Shown: in pieces, positions 5,767 through 6,226 of the stretch
How positions within the stretch are numbered: position 1 is the stretch's first letter
Layout: every line of letters begins with the position of its first letter
NCBI GenBank assembly: GCA_937859825.1
Contig: CALMAP010000153.1
Span: 1 to 6,226 of the forward strand
DNA from: an uncultured Terriglobus sp.
Lineage (GTDB): Bacteria; Acidobacteriota; Terriglobia; Terriglobales; Acidobacteriaceae
Reading direction: 5' to 3'
DNA: 6,226 nucleotides
Notes under the pieces: generated by a model
What the model saw: the letters and a program-made list of their open reading frames with translations, nothing else
What the model was told of the DNA's origin: nothing
Databases searched by the model: none
Translations under genes and position numbers: made by a program

Positions 5767-6226
5767 CTACTCCAGGCCAGCTTGCGTAACCGTCACGTCA
5801 AACTGCATGCCAGCAACCGCAGGAACCGTAAGGGTGAGTGTGCCGTGGTCGGCCCGTGTCGTATACACGCCGCTCATGTTCGCTGCTGCGGTTGGATTGC
5901 GGGCACCAAAAGTAACGGAAGCATCGTTGGTATAGTTCGCAAGGGTTCTGGTAACGGTAGTCGTTCCGTCGGTCGTAATGTGGAAGACTTCGGACGGTAG
6001 CAGCATGAGACCCTTCGTAAGCAGCTCACCCTTGTTGTTCATAAACGCGTTCGAACCGAGTTGCACCGTTCCGCAGTTATGGTTTGTGCCCGTGCCGATC
6101 TGAGTGGTGTTGCTGCATCCGGCATCGACCTGTGCGTTGTTGCCGATGACGGTGTTGCCCGATTCACTGGACATGTACTGCGCGGCATCCTGACCAATCA
6201 CAAGATTGTTGGAACCGGTCGAGATG
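5767..6226 (-). CDS. Repeat-containing surface/fibre-like protein, C-terminal part (partial)
   Basis: The frame runs from the right edge to TAG at 5767-5769, giving at least 152 residues with the N-terminus missing. An in-frame GTG at 6199-6201 is very unlikely to be the start, since the frame continues upstream with the same repeat style (STGSNNL before VIGQDAAQ). The first about 65 residues contain short degenerate repeats of the form N-x-x-(I/V/L)-G-x-x-A: NNLVIGQDA, GNTVIGNNA, NTTQIGTG and GTVQLGSNA. These resemble YadA-head or phage-fibre beta-roll repeats. Two cysteines flank one repeat (in DAGCSN and NHNCGTV). After a KGELLTKGLMLLPSEVF linker comes a Thr/Val/Ala-rich, beta-sheet-looking domain that ends in TVTQAGLE. 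No membrane anchor, LPXTG-type signal or barrel is seen at this end, so it is not a complete trimeric autotransporter as visible. A cell-surface or extracellular fibre role is inferred from the repeats alone. Confidence 0.75.
   Translation of the reverse strand, partial: ISTGSNNLVIGQDAAQYMSSESGNTVIGNNAQVDAGCSNTTQIGTGTNHNCGTVQLGSNAFMNNKGELLTKGLMLLPSEVFHITTDGTTTVTRTLANYTNDASVTFGARNPTAAANMSGVYTTRADHGTLTLTVPAVAGMQFDVTVTQAGLE

Noticed and set aside
5674..6000. Plus-strand open frame at the right end
   Set aside because: It overlaps the minus-strand repeat protein, whose repeats and beta-domain are coherent; the plus-strand product is Arg/Cys/Ser-rich shadow sequence.

Overview
The window carries five complete protein-coding genes and two genes cut by its edges. 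No tRNA, rRNA, CRISPR array or insertion sequence was recognised. Coding density is high and spot-checked GC is about 52-60 %. The gene content is that of a Gram-negative (diderm) bacterium: an outer-membrane beta-barrel enzyme, a FabD tail, a YraN homologue and a repeat-bearing surface-type protein. The style of the proteins (a YraN with a long N-terminal extension, a patatin/barrel protein with Pro/Gln/Ala-rich linkers, sparse Shine-Dalgarno sequences) makes me think of Acidobacteriota (Terriglobia). That assignment is a judgement from memory of such proteins, not a demonstrated fact.

Layout, left to right. (1) 1-134, plus: the last 43 codons of fabD (malonyl-CoA:ACP transacylase). (2) 135-977, plus: a Dpp/Opp-type ABC transporter ATPase whose GTG start directly abuts the fabD stop in the same frame. 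(3) 1058-1813, plus: a calcineurin-like metallophosphoesterase. (4) 1820-2299, minus: a YraN/UPF0102 nuclease-fold protein, convergent with (3) and only 6 bp away. (5) 2300-2424: a divergent intergenic region. (6) 2425-5109, plus: an 894-residue secreted patatin phospholipase fused to a POTRA-like segment and an outer-membrane barrel (PlpD / type Vd architecture). (7) 5202-5690, plus: a small unknown protein with one membrane helix. (8) 5767-6226, minus: the C-terminal part of a protein with YadA-head-like repeats, running off the right edge.

How the genes work together. The left part (fabD, ABC ATPase, phosphoesterase) is one plus-strand run and may be co-transcribed, but no shared pathway is evident. 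The centre is dominated by the patatin gene, which the sequence says is exported and inserted in the outer membrane. The small membrane protein downstream may be co-transcribed with it. The right-edge gene is another probable surface or fibre-like protein, transcribed toward the patatin pair.

Most worth a second look: the patatin protein's POTRA-like segment is interrupted by a hydrophilic insert of roughly 90 residues and its oxyanion-hole motif lacks the usual Arg/Lys-Gly; the fabD/ABC junction is zero-gap and in-frame; the ABC ATPase has no visible permease partner; and the right-edge repeat protein. I do not see evidence here for a clearly new multi-gene system.
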